NCBI GenBank assembly: GCA_030152225.1
Contig: JASLHL010000129.1
Span: 1-6,390, forward strand
Length of the DNA: 6,390 bases
From: Flavobacterium sp.
GTDB taxonomy: Bacteria; Bacteroidota; Bacteroidia; Flavobacteriales; Flavobacteriaceae
Direction: 5' to 3'
Position numbers and translations under genes: made by a program. Shown piece by piece: positions 1 through 6,390 of this stretch. The number at the start of each line of letters is the position of its first letter. Within the stretch, counting starts at the first letter, position 1. The notes under the pieces are model-generated. The model saw only the letters and a program-made list of their open reading frames with translations, had not been told where the DNA came from and did no database searches.

Positions 1-126
1 TCCATTTTCTCATCTCCATTTTCTCATCTCCATTTTCTCATCTCCATTTTCTCATCTCTATTTTCTCATCTCCATTTTCTCATCTCCATTTTCTCATCTC
101 CATTTTTCCATCTCCCATTTCTAAAC
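1..126. repeat. 14-bp tandem repeat array (VNTR-like)
   Basis: The unit TCCATTTTCTCATC repeats head to tail with no spacer. Copies at 1-14, 15-28, 29-42, 43-56, 71-84 and 85-98 are identical. The copy at 57-70 has one C-to-T change at position 59. The copy at 99-112 differs at two adjacent positions near its middle, and 113-126 is a decayed last copy. The array begins at the first base of the window, so its true left end is not seen. The plus strand contains no G from 1 to 133, and 12 of the 14 unit bases are pyrimidines. The minus strand has a stop in all three frames; the plus strand is open through the array in every frame, simply because the unit lacks stop triplets. It lies just beyond the pepA terminator, which argues for an intergenic, probably noncoding repeat. 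Function is unknown. Confidence 0.95.
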
Positions 127-160
127 AAAAAAAGCAGTAAACATAACATTTACTGCTTTT
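127..160 (-). terminator. Rho-independent terminator of pepA
   Basis: A perfect 12-bp stem is formed by 130-141 (AAAAGCAGTAAA) and 149-160 (TTTACTGCTTTT), with a 7-base loop at 142-148. Read on the minus strand, the stem runs into a T tract (complement of the A run 127-133), the expected order for a terminator placed about 20 bases after the pepA stop codon. The plus-strand reading also ends in four T, so it may terminate weakly from the other side as well. Confidence 0.85.
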
Positions 161-180
161 CTATTGTAAATATAAAAAAA

Positions 181-1566
181 TTACGCTTTATAATTGGTTA
201 AGAAATCAACTAAAGTACGGATTCCACTTCCTGTTCCTCCGTTTCCTTTGTAATCTCTTGGGGCGTCCATCCAAGCTGGGCCTGCGATATCAATATGTAC
301 GTATGGTGCTTTAGCAAAGTGCTCTAAGAATTTACCTGCCGTAATGGTTCCAGCAAAACGTCCACCGATATTTTTCATATCTGCCACACTTGATTTCAAC
401 AAATCTTTATAGTCATCCCAGAATGGCAATTGCGCCAAACGCTCGTGTACTTTATATCCTGAAGCGACAATGGCTTGCATTGTTTTTTCGTCATTCCCCA
501 TGATACAAGAAGCAATATCTCCAGCTACTACTAAAGCAGCTCCTGTTAGGGTTGCAGCATCAATAATTACTTCTGGCTCATATTGTGTCGCATAGGCAAT
601 CGCATCTCCTAAAATCATACGTCCTTCTGCATCCGTATTCAATACTTCTACTGTTGTTCCATCATACATGGTAATCACATCACCAGGGGCATAAGCATCT
701 CCCCCTGGACGGTTATCTGTTGCAGGAATTAATCCAATCACGTGTACGTTTACTTGGTTTAAAGCCGCAGCATAGATTGTTCCAGCCATACAAGCTGCAC
801 CTCCCATGTCGCTCTTCATGGAGTCCATCGATCCTGCTGTTGGTTTTAAACTCAATCCTCCTGTATCGTAAACTACACCTTTACCTACTAAAACAATTGG
901 TTTTTTATTGATTGGATTGGCGGGCTTATACTCCATAATTGTGAAGGTCGGCTGTTCAATAGACCCTTTATTAACGGCTAATAAACCTCCCATTCTCAAG
1001 GCTTCAATTTCATTTTTACCCAATACTTTTACTGAGAATTTTGCTTCATTCCCCAATACCTCAATCTCTTTTGCTAATTGAGTAGCAGTCAAGAAACTAA
1101 CAGGTTCATTAACCATGGTACGCGCCCAATAAACCGCCTTAATTGTGTGATTTAAGTCACTGATTTGCTTTGCGTCAAAATTTCCTTTTACTTCAATTGT
1201 TTCTAAGGCATATTTCATTGACTCTCCCTCTTTGAAGTATTTCAAAAATTGGTAATTCGAAAGTGCAAGACCTTCTGTTAGGGCCAAAGTTGATTCTCCA
1301 TTTCCAACAACAATTAGGTTGTCCGCTTTCTTATCTAATTGTTTGCGGATATTGAATCCTGCCAAACGCATTTTTTCTAAATTGGTATTCTCTTTTACAA
1401 AGAAGAAATATTGATTTCCAATTTTTGCAAAATCTTCTTCTTTTTCTCCTGCTTCAAATGCTTTTACGAAGTCACTTAAAAGAGCGGGAACTTCAACAGT
1501 ATTATCATTTCCTAAAACGAAAACTACATTTCCGTTTGATTTAACGTCATTTACAAGTTGTATCAT
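181..1566 (-). CDS. pepA: leucyl aminopeptidase, M17 family
   Basis: This is a 461-residue cytosolic metallo-aminopeptidase that removes N-terminal residues from peptides during protein turnover. Residues 1 to about 145 match the variable N-terminal domain; about 150-461 form the catalytic domain. The M17 signature NTDAEGR is at 310-316. By alignment with E. coli PepA, the two-metal ligands are Lys229, Asp234, Asp253, Asp312 and Glu314, with Lys241 and Arg316 as catalytic residues, so the enzyme should be active. Family members usually form hexamers with two divalent metals per subunit; that is family knowledge, not visible here. It is somewhat shorter than E. coli PepA (about 500 residues), mostly in the N-terminal domain. 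The start is an ATG at 1564-1566 after an A-rich leader, about 20 bases from a -7 box. No signal peptide is seen. A terminator follows directly. The UbiA-like gene lies 98 bases upstream on the same strand. The symbol pepA is used in the family sense. Confidence 0.93.
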   Translation of the reverse strand: MIQLVNDVKSNGNVVFVLGNDNTVEVPALLSDFVKAFEAGEKEEDFAKIGNQYFFFVKENTNLEKMRLAGFNIRKQLDKKADNLIVVGNGESTLALTEGLALSNYQFLKYFKEGESMKYALETIEVKGNFDAKQISDLNHTIKAVYWARTMVNEPVSFLTATQLAKEIEVLGNEAKFSVKVLGKNEIEALRMGGLLAVNKGSIEQPTFTIMEYKPANPINKKPIVLVGKGVVYDTGGLSLKPTAGSMDSMKSDMGGAACMAGTIYAAALNQVNVHVIGLIPATDNRPGGDAYAPGDVITMYDGTTVEVLNTDAEGRMILGDAIAYATQYEPEVIIDAATLTGAALVVAGDIASCIMGNDEKTMQAIVASGYKVHERLAQLPFWDDYKDLLKSSVADMKNIGGRFAGTITAGKFLEHFAKAPYVHIDIAGPAWMDAPRDYKGNGGTGSGIRTLVDFLTNYKA

Positions 1567-1586
1567 CTTTGTTGTTTTTATTGGTA

Positions 1587-1594
1587 CAAATATA
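1587..1594 (-). promoter_or_regulatory. pepA promoter, Bacteroidota -7 box
   Basis: The minus strand reads TATATTTG, an exact fit to the TAnnTTTG -7 element of Bacteroidota primary-sigma promoters, 20 bases before the pepA ATG. A clear -33 TTTG is absent; the T-rich stretch at 1614-1618 lies at about the right distance. The expected leader is very short. Assignment rests on motif and position only. Confidence 0.6.
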
Positions 1595-1598
1595 CATT

Positions 1599-1618
1599 TT
1601 TTTAGACACAGCTAAAAA
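1599..1618. repeat. inverted repeat upstream of pepA -7 box
   Basis: TTTTTAG (1599-1605) and CTAAAAA (1612-1618) are perfect 7-base arms around a 6-base centre. They fill most of the space between the pepA -7 box and its expected -33 region. No T tract follows on either strand in the position a terminator would need, so an operator is more plausible than a terminator. The arms are AT-rich, and chance is possible. Confidence 0.4.
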
Positions 1619-1664
1619 TCTAAGTCGAAAAGATTCGCCTTTGTTTTTCCTTTATTTAACTGGA

Positions 1665-2483
1665 TTATCCTTCCATTAACACCAAGATCCACCAATAAAT
1701 AGGGACACTTTCGACCCAAAACAAGCTAAAATAAGAACTGCGTTTTGGGGAGGCTAGTTGGATAAAGAGCAAGGTAATACACACAATAATCAAATTGTTC
1801 CACGCTTGTATGGGTTGAAAACCAACTTTAAAAAACTCAATCACAAAAAAGGGAATCGTCAACCCTGCCAATAAAAGCTTGGTTTTCTGTGTCCCTAGTA
1901 ACTGAGGAATTGTCTTTAAATATTTTTCATCATACTGTAAATCAACAATTTCAAATATACCGATCAGGATGAGTACCAAGAGAAAACGCTGTAAAAACTT
2001 AATCCATATATCGAGTGAGAGTTCCACATTTGCATTGAGAATGGGAATAATTAGCGTCACAGTAGCCCAACACAAACAAACGATATAGACCTTTAATCCC
2101 GATAAATTTCGAAGATTGGGAATGCGTTTCGAAATGGGAACGGCATAGAGAACCGCCAAAACAAGTAGAGAAAGAGTTACCCCTTGTGCTAAGGGATTCA
2201 AAAAGAAAAAACAAACAATACCTACCAACAAGGCTAAGAGGCTTAACCCCAAGATCACTTTCATCTTTCGCGATAAATGATGTCGATGTGCGACTACAAA
2301 ATCGGCGTACTTTATAAAATTATAAGAAAACAACGTTCCTGAAAAGGCTAATAGTGAAACGGTCCAATCGAAGGGTAATCGACAGAAATAGAAGGTCATT
2401 TGAACCAAGGCAAACACGGCGAAAGAAACGTGTACACTCGCTTTGAGATAAAAATCAAATACTTTTTTAAGGGCTTTTCCCAT
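1665..2483 (-). CDS. UbiA-superfamily-like polytopic membrane protein
   Basis: This is a 272-residue, strongly hydrophobic protein with about nine predicted membrane helices (near 16-34, 40-57, 75-95, 99-116, 130-148, 163-181, 201-218, 229-244 and 252-269), the number typical of UbiA prenyltransferases. Two stretches resemble that fold. One is NLSGLKVYIVCLCWATVTL (127-145), like the segment after the first cytoplasmic loops. The other is the second Asp motif, Asp181-x3-Asp185, in a helix-end context followed by TIPQLLG. The first Asp-rich motif is eroded: only Asn55 and Asp61 remain where UbiA enzymes have an NDxxDxxxD pattern. Prenyl transfer is therefore uncertain and the substrate unknown. 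I chose ATG at 2481-2483. A TTG at 2499-2501 would add six residues (VKKIR before Met), but the ATG has AAGGA just upstream and fits the expected start of the family. It is divergent from gcvP and codirectional with pepA, with no visible terminator after its stop. Confidence 0.6.
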   Translation of the reverse strand: MGKALKKVFDFYLKASVHVSFAVFALVQMTFYFCRLPFDWTVSLLAFSGTLFSYNFIKYADFVVAHRHHLSRKMKVILGLSLLALLVGIVCFFFLNPLAQGVTLSLLVLAVLYAVPISKRIPNLRNLSGLKVYIVCLCWATVTLIIPILNANVELSLDIWIKFLQRFLLVLILIGIFEIVDLQYDEKYLKTIPQLLGTQKTKLLLAGLTIPFFVIEFFKVGFQPIQAWNNLIIVCITLLFIQLASPKRSSYFSLFWVESVPIYWWILVLMEG

Positions 2484-2524
2484 CCTTATTTTTTTAACCA
2501 AAAAGGGCTGAATAATTCGATTAG

Positions 2525-2532
2525 CAAAATTA
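2525..2532 (-). promoter_or_regulatory. -7 box for the UbiA-like gene
   Basis: The minus strand reads TAATTTTG, matching TAnnTTTG, 41 bases before the preferred ATG at 2483. A TTG on the same strand at 2546-2548 is too close (13 bases) to be a normal -33 element, so only the -7 part is supported. Confidence 0.45.
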
Positions 2533-2567
2533 CTAGGAATATACTCAATTTATGTCAGATTTATGGT

Positions 2568-2575
2568 TATTTTTG
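2568..2575 (+). promoter_or_regulatory. gcvP promoter, Bacteroidota -7 box
   Basis: TATTTTTG matches TAnnTTTG and ends 32 bases before the gcvP ATG, giving a leader of roughly 25 bases. No convincing -33 TTTG is seen around 2545-2550. It points away from the minus-strand box at 2525-2532, so the two genes appear to share a compact divergent promoter region. Confidence 0.5.
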
Positions 2576-2590
2576 TGTGCTTATACACAA
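2573..2590. repeat. inverted repeat at the gcvP transcription start region
   Basis: TTGTGT (2573-2578) and ACACAA (2585-2590) are perfect 6-base arms around GCTTAT. In RNA a G-U pair would extend the stem to seven pairs with a 4-base loop. It overlaps the end of the gcvP -7 box and the likely transcription start, a common place for a repressor site. Short length means chance cannot be excluded. Confidence 0.35.
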
Positions 2591-2607
2591 CTTATTATTT
2601 TGCCCAA

Positions 2608-5460
2608 ATGAAAACAAATGCATTTGCTTTAAGACACATTGGCCCTCGTGCTGAGGACGTGGCACAAATGTTCAAAACTGTAAAAGTTGACAACATTGAA
2701 CAATTAATCGATGAAACTTTTCCAACTTCAATTCGCTTAAAACAAGATTTAGATCTTGCTCCTGCCATGACGGAATATGAGTATTTATCTTATATCCAGA
2801 ACTTAGGAAACAAAAACAAAATCTTTCGTTCGTTTATTGGATTAGGATATAACGAAGCGGTTTGCCCTGCTCCTATTATTCGCAACGTATTTGAAAACGC
2901 TGGTTGGTACACGGCTTATACCCCTTACCAAGCAGAAATTGCACAAGGTCGTTTAGAGGCTTTATTAAACTTCCAAACTACGGTAATCGAATTAGCAGGA
3001 ATGGAAATTGCAAATGCTTCTCTTTTAGATGAAGGTACTGCAGCAGCTGAGGCGATGATGTTATTATACGATGTTCGTACAAGAGATCAAAAGAAAAACA
3101 ACGCATTAAAATTCTTCGTTTCTGAAGAAATTTTACCTCAAACCCTTTCTGTTTTACAAACGCGTTCGGTTCCATTCGAAATTGAATTAGTAGTGGGTGA
3201 CCACCAAACGTTCGATTTCTCAGAAGATTTCTTTGGAGCAATCTTACAATACCCAGGAAAATACGGTCAAGTATACGATTATGCTGACTTTATCAATACA
3301 GCAAAATCAAAAGATATTAAAGTAGCAGTAGCTGCAGATATCTTGTCGTTAGTAACGTTAACTTCTCCAGGAGAAATGGGTGCTGATGTAGTAGTAGGAA
3401 CAACACAACGCTTTGGTATTCCATTAGGTTTTGGAGGTCCTCACGCTGGTTTCTTTGCAACAAAAGAAGAATACAAACGCAGTATGCCAGGTCGTATCAT
3501 CGGTGTTTCTAAAGATGCGGATGGAAACAGAGCTTTGCGTATGGCTTTACAAACACGTGAACAACACATCAAACGCGAAAAAGCAACATCTAACATCTGT
3601 ACAGCTCAAGTATTATTGGCTGTTATGGCGAGTTTCTACGCAGTGTACCACGGACCAAACGGATTGCGTTTTATCGCAAATCAAGTTCATGCCAAAGCAA
3701 ATACAGTAGCTGAAAGCTTAGCAAAATTAGGTATCGAACAAACCAATACAGCTTACTTCGATACTATCGTTGTAAAAGCAGACGTCGCGAAAGTTAGACC
3801 TATTGCCGAAGCAAATCAAATAAACTTCTTCTATATCGACGCGAACACGATTTCTATTTCATTAAACGAAACAGCAAACGTAAACGATATCAATACTATC
3901 ATTGCGATCTTCGCTCAAGCAACAGGAAAAGAAGCATTCACTGTAACAGCTTTAAACGAAGAAGCAATCAATTACCCAGCAAAATTAAAACGTACCTCTA
4001 AATTCTTAGAGCATGACGTATTCAATAGCTACCACTCTGAAACAGAGTTAATGCGTTACATCAAACGTTTAGAGCGTAAGGATTTAGCGTTAAACCAATC
4101 GATGATTTCTTTAGGATCTTGTACAATGAAATTGAACGCGGCTGCAGAAATGCTTCCGTTAAGCAACGGTCAATGGAACAACATCCACCCATTTGCTCCA
4201 CTAGATCAAGCACAAGGGTATATTGAAATGTTGAAAGACCTAGAGCACAAATTAAATATCATTACAGGATTTGCTGGAACAACGTTACAGCCTAACTCAG
4301 GAGCTCAAGGGGAATACGCTGGATTAATGGCTATTCGCGCTTACCACCACTCAAAAGGTGATTTCCAACGTACAATCGCTTTGATTCCAGCTTCTGCACA
4401 CGGGACAAACCCAGCTTCTGCAGCAATGGCGGGAATGAAAGTTGTCGTTACAAAAACGACTCCAGAAGGAAATATCGACGTGGCTGACTTGAGAGAAAAA
4501 GCAGAATTACACAAAGACAACCTTTCTTGTTTAATGGTGACTTATCCTTCTACACACGGAGTATACGAATCAGCAATCATGGAAATTACCCAAATTATCC
4601 ACGATAATGGCGGACAAGTGTACATGGATGGAGCAAATATGAATGCACAAGTTGGCTTCACAAACCCTGCTTCTATTGGCGCTGACGTATGTCACTTAAA
4701 CTTACACAAAACATTTGCTATTCCTCACGGAGGTGGTGGACCAGGAGTTGGACCAATCTGTGTGGCTGAGCACTTAGTTCAATTCTTGCCTTCTAACCCA
4801 CTTGTTAAAGTAGGTGGTGAAAATGCGATTACTTCTATTTCATCTGCACCTTATGGTTCTGCCTTAGTTTGTTTGATCTCTTACGGTTACATCTCTATGT
4901 TGGGAACAGAAGGATTGAAAAAAGTAACGCAAACAGCAATCCTTAACGCGAACTATATGAAAGCTAGATTAGAAGAACACTACGCTATTTTATATACAGG
5001 TGAAAAAGGACGTGCTGCACACGAAATGATTGTTGACGTACGTGAATTCAAAGAAAAAGGAATTGAAGTAACGGATATCGCTAAACGCTTAATCGATTAC
5101 GGTTTCCACGCACCAACGGTTTCTTTCCCTGTAGCGGGTACATTAATGATCGAGCCTACAGAAAGTGAAAGCTTAGCTGAAATTGACCGTTTCTGTGATG
5201 CAATGATTGCTATCCGTCAAGAAATTGAAAATGCTACAATTGAAAATCCAGTGAACGAATTAAAGAATGCACCTCATACTTTAGCTTTATTAACGGCTGA
5301 CAATTGGGATTTACCGTACTCAAGACAAAGAGCGGCTTATCCATTAGACTATGTAGCTCAAAATAAATTCTGGCCTACAGTACGTCGTATTGACGATGCG
5401 TATGGAGATAGAAACTTAGTTTGTTCTTGTGCTCCAATTGAAGCATACCTTGAAAATTAA
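2608..5460 (+). CDS. gcvP: glycine dehydrogenase (decarboxylating), P-protein
   Basis: This is a complete 950-residue, PLP-dependent P-protein of the glycine cleavage system. It decarboxylates glycine and passes the aminomethyl group to the lipoyl arm of GcvH; GcvT and lipoamide dehydrogenase complete the cycle, feeding 5,10-methylene-tetrahydrofolate. Both halves found as separate subunits (GcvPA/GcvPB) in some bacteria are fused here. The N-terminal half opens with FALRHIGPR and carries YTPYQAEIAQG (104-114), GFGGPHAGFFA (274-284) and REQHIKREKATSNICT (317-332). The C-terminal half carries SLGSCTMKLN (501-510), HGTNPASA (598-605) and MDGANMNAQVG (673-683). The PLP-binding lysine is Lys701 in HLNLHKTF, followed by a glycine-rich loop. 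Length matches E. coli GcvP (957). The start is the ATG before KTNAFALRHIGPR; an in-frame ATG at 2563 would add 15 unlikely residues and overlap the promoter box. No other gcv gene is adjacent. A strong terminator follows. Confidence 0.98.
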   Translation: MKTNAFALRHIGPRAEDVAQMFKTVKVDNIEQLIDETFPTSIRLKQDLDLAPAMTEYEYLSYIQNLGNKNKIFRSFIGLGYNEAVCPAPIIRNVFENAGWYTAYTPYQAEIAQGRLEALLNFQTTVIELAGMEIANASLLDEGTAAAEAMMLLYDVRTRDQKKNNALKFFVSEEILPQTLSVLQTRSVPFEIELVVGDHQTFDFSEDFFGAILQYPGKYGQVYDYADFINTAKSKDIKVAVAADILSLVTLTSPGEMGADVVVGTTQRFGIPLGFGGPHAGFFATKEEYKRSMPGRIIGVSKDADGNRALRMALQTREQHIKREKATSNICTAQVLLAVMASFYAVYHGPNGLRFIANQVHAKANTVAESLAKLGIEQTNTAYFDTIVVKADVAKVRPIAEANQINFFYIDANTISISLNETANVNDINTIIAIFAQATGKEAFTVTALNEEAINYPAKLKRTSKFLEHDVFNSYHSETELMRYIKRLERKDLALNQSMISLGSCTMKLNAAAEMLPLSNGQWNNIHPFAPLDQAQGYIEMLKDLEHKLNIITGFAGTTLQPNSGAQGEYAGLMAIRAYHHSKGDFQRTIALIPASAHGTNPASAAMAGMKVVVTKTTPEGNIDVADLREKAELHKDNLSCLMVTYPSTHGVYESAIMEITQIIHDNGGQVYMDGANMNAQVGFTNPASIGADVCHLNLHKTFAIPHGGGGPGVGPICVAEHLVQFLPSNPLVKVGGENAITSISSAPYGSALVCLISYGYISMLGTEGLKKVTQTAILNANYMKARLEEHYAILYTGEKGRAAHEMIVDVREFKEKGIEVTDIAKRLIDYGFHAPTVSFPVAGTLMIEPTESESLAEIDRFCDAMIAIRQEIENATIENPVNELKNAPHTLALLTADNWDLPYSRQRAAYPLDYVAQNKFWPTVRRIDDAYGDRNLVCSCAPIEAYLEN

Positions 5461-5481
5461 TACGCTGTATTTTTTTATATC

Positions 5482-5514
5482 AAAAACGCCATCGAAGTCG
5501 ATGGCGTTTTTTTT
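5482..5514 (+). terminator. Rho-independent terminator of gcvP, probably bidirectional
   Basis: The GC-rich core CGCCATCG (5487-5494) pairs with CGATGGCG (5499-5506) across an AAGT loop, flanked by five A on the left and eight T on the right (5507-5514). It starts 21 bases after the gcvP stop. On the minus strand the same hairpin is followed by five T, so it can also stop the convergent receptor gene ending at 5541. Confidence 0.92.
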
Positions 5515-5540
5515 CGCTCCGAAGAGCCTTGTAAGCAACC

Positions 5541-6390
5541 TTAAATTTTAAATTGTAATCCGATATACACCACGCGCCTTTGAAATTTTTGAAAAAACAC
5601 ATGGCTGTAATCTTCGGTATAATAAGGTGATTTATCATTTTTTCGATTCAGCAAATTTGAAATCGTACAATAGGCAATTAGGTAGTGTCTCCCCATCGGA
5701 AAAAGCTTGTTTACCGTCAAATCAAGACGAAAATACGAATTGAACTTCTCCTTATTATAGGCCGTCACTACAGGAATAAACACCTTTTCTTGTGCGTCAA
5801 ACACACTGCTATTGAATTGCGTATAGTGCTCCCCTGGATGAGTCGTACAGACCAGCGATGCCGTGACTAGCTTCGGATTGGCATAGGTCACCTGTGCTTT
5901 GGTAAAATACATCCAATCCTTGGTTGTTGTCGCATTCACCTCATCCGTTTGATATAACAGCGTATTGGCTAAAAAGAGGGACACATACTGATTAAACTGT
6001 TGAGTGAATGACCCTTCAATACCAATCTTCTGCTGCTCTGTCTCTTGTTCCATAACCGATAACTGAAACTGTCCGCTGTCTTTTTTTATATAAACAGCTC
6101 CTGTTAAGGCGGTCTTTCCTCGTTCGTAATAGTAGTCAAGAGCGAGTTGCTTACTGTTGATTAAATGCATTTGATGATCATAATAATTAGGTGTTGCGTA
6201 GCTATTGTAACTTCCCAAACCCAAAATAAACCGATGAAACGCATTAATCTTATAAAAAGTAGAAAACTGATAGCTAAAAAAATCAAACTTTTTTTCGTGG
6301 GGTGCTATACTTTTTCTCATTCCTACGGAAACGCCTAACTGATTCGTAAATTTATACTCCGTGTATCCGTACAATTCCACAGCAGTAAAC
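5541..6390 (-). CDS. TonB-dependent receptor-like outer membrane protein, C-terminal part
   Basis: The frame is open to the right edge, so the N-terminus, signal peptide and any plug domain lie outside the window; about 283 C-terminal residues are visible. They alternate polar and aromatic residues in short strands joined by charged loops, as in an outer membrane beta-barrel. The segment YATPNYYDHQMHLINSKQLALDYYYERGKTALTGAVYIKK resembles in style the TonB-dependent receptor region where a proposed model residue set is followed by a pair of barrel strands. The end, with NLLNRKND and the terminal strand VVYIGLQFKI, is typical of flavobacterial receptors, where an NLFNRKN-like motif precedes the last strands. 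The likely role is TonB-driven uptake across the outer membrane; the substrate cannot be told. A GTG at 6378-6380 is not taken as a start, because the frame continues upstream (Phe-Thr-Ala before it). It is convergent with gcvP and shares its terminator region. Confidence 0.75.
   Translation of the reverse strand, partial: FTAVELYGYTEYKFTNQLGVSVGMRKSIAPHEKKFDFFSYQFSTFYKINAFHRFILGLGSYNSYATPNYYDHQMHLINSKQLALDYYYERGKTALTGAVYIKKDSGQFQLSVMEQETEQQKIGIEGSFTQQFNQYVSLFLANTLLYQTDEVNATTTKDWMYFTKAQVTYANPKLVTASLVCTTHPGEHYTQFNSSVFDAQEKVFIPVVTAYNKEKFNSYFRLDLTVNKLFPMGRHYLIAYCTISNLLNRKNDKSPYYTEDYSHVFFQKFQRRVVYIGLQFKI

Noticed and set aside
1..121. Plus-strand open frame running through the tandem repeat into the window
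   Set aside because: The 14-bp unit has no stop triplet in any plus-strand frame, so openness carries no information. All three frames give the same 14-residue periodic peptide, and no start or upstream context is visible.
1..126. CRISPR array
   Set aside because: Units are 14 bp and directly adjacent, with no unique spacers and no cas genes nearby.
720..911. Plus-strand small open frame inside pepA
   Set aside because: It lies antisense to the conserved catalytic region of pepA, has no recognisable product and is best explained as a shadow of the real gene. The same holds for the other short frames inside gcvP, the membrane protein gene and the receptor gene.
1626..1637. Hairpin CGAA-AAGA-TTCG as a terminator of the UbiA-like gene
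   Set aside because: It has only four pairs and no T tract follows on the minus strand.
2563..2607. Upstream ATG extending gcvP by 15 residues
   Set aside because: The added residues (VIFVCLYTTYYFAQ after Met) have no match to the known P-protein N-terminus, and this start overlaps the likely promoter box; KTNAFALRHIGPR after the ATG at 2608 is the family start.
2484..2607. Glycine riboswitch ahead of gcvP
   Set aside because: The leader after the -7 box is about 25 bases, far too short for an aptamer, and no structured GC-rich RNA-like segment is visible.
6378..6380. GTG as the start of the receptor-like gene
   Set aside because: The frame remains open to the window edge, and beta-barrel-like sequence is already under way, so the gene is a 5'-truncated fragment of a larger receptor, not a 279-residue protein.

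Overview
The window looks like ordinary chromosomal DNA from a flavobacterium (phylum Bacteroidota, family Flavobacteriaceae). Three things point there. The proteins, above all the glycine decarboxylase, read like flavobacterial homologues. The intergenic regions carry TAnnTTTG boxes, the -7 element of Bacteroidota promoters. The genes lack strong Shine-Dalgarno sites and start after A-rich leaders. The genus cannot be fixed from the sequence alone.

Layout from left to right. Positions 1-126 hold a G-free tandem array of a 14-bp unit that probably runs on past the left edge. A strong hairpin terminator (127-160) follows, serving the minus-strand gene pepA (181-1566), an M17 leucyl aminopeptidase with all expected metal ligands. 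Upstream of it on the same strand is a nine-helix membrane protein (1665-2483) resembling the UbiA prenyltransferase superfamily but with an eroded first Asp motif. A short divergent promoter region (2484-2607) separates it from gcvP (2608-5460, plus strand), a complete fused glycine decarboxylase P-protein. A strong, probably bidirectional terminator (5482-5514) lies between gcvP and a convergent minus-strand gene. That gene is cut by the right edge, and only the C-terminal beta-barrel part of a TonB-dependent receptor-like outer membrane protein is visible (5541-6390).

The genes do not form an obvious pathway. GcvP takes part in glycine catabolism and one-carbon supply together with GcvT, GcvH and lipoamide dehydrogenase, none of which is encoded here. 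PepA acts in cytoplasmic peptide turnover. The membrane protein and pepA are codirectional and may be partly cotranscribed, since no terminator is visible between them, but pepA also has its own promoter-like box.

I found no convincing new system. The most notable items are the 14-bp tandem array, the UbiA-like protein with a degenerate active-site motif, and small inverted repeats at the pepA and gcvP promoters.
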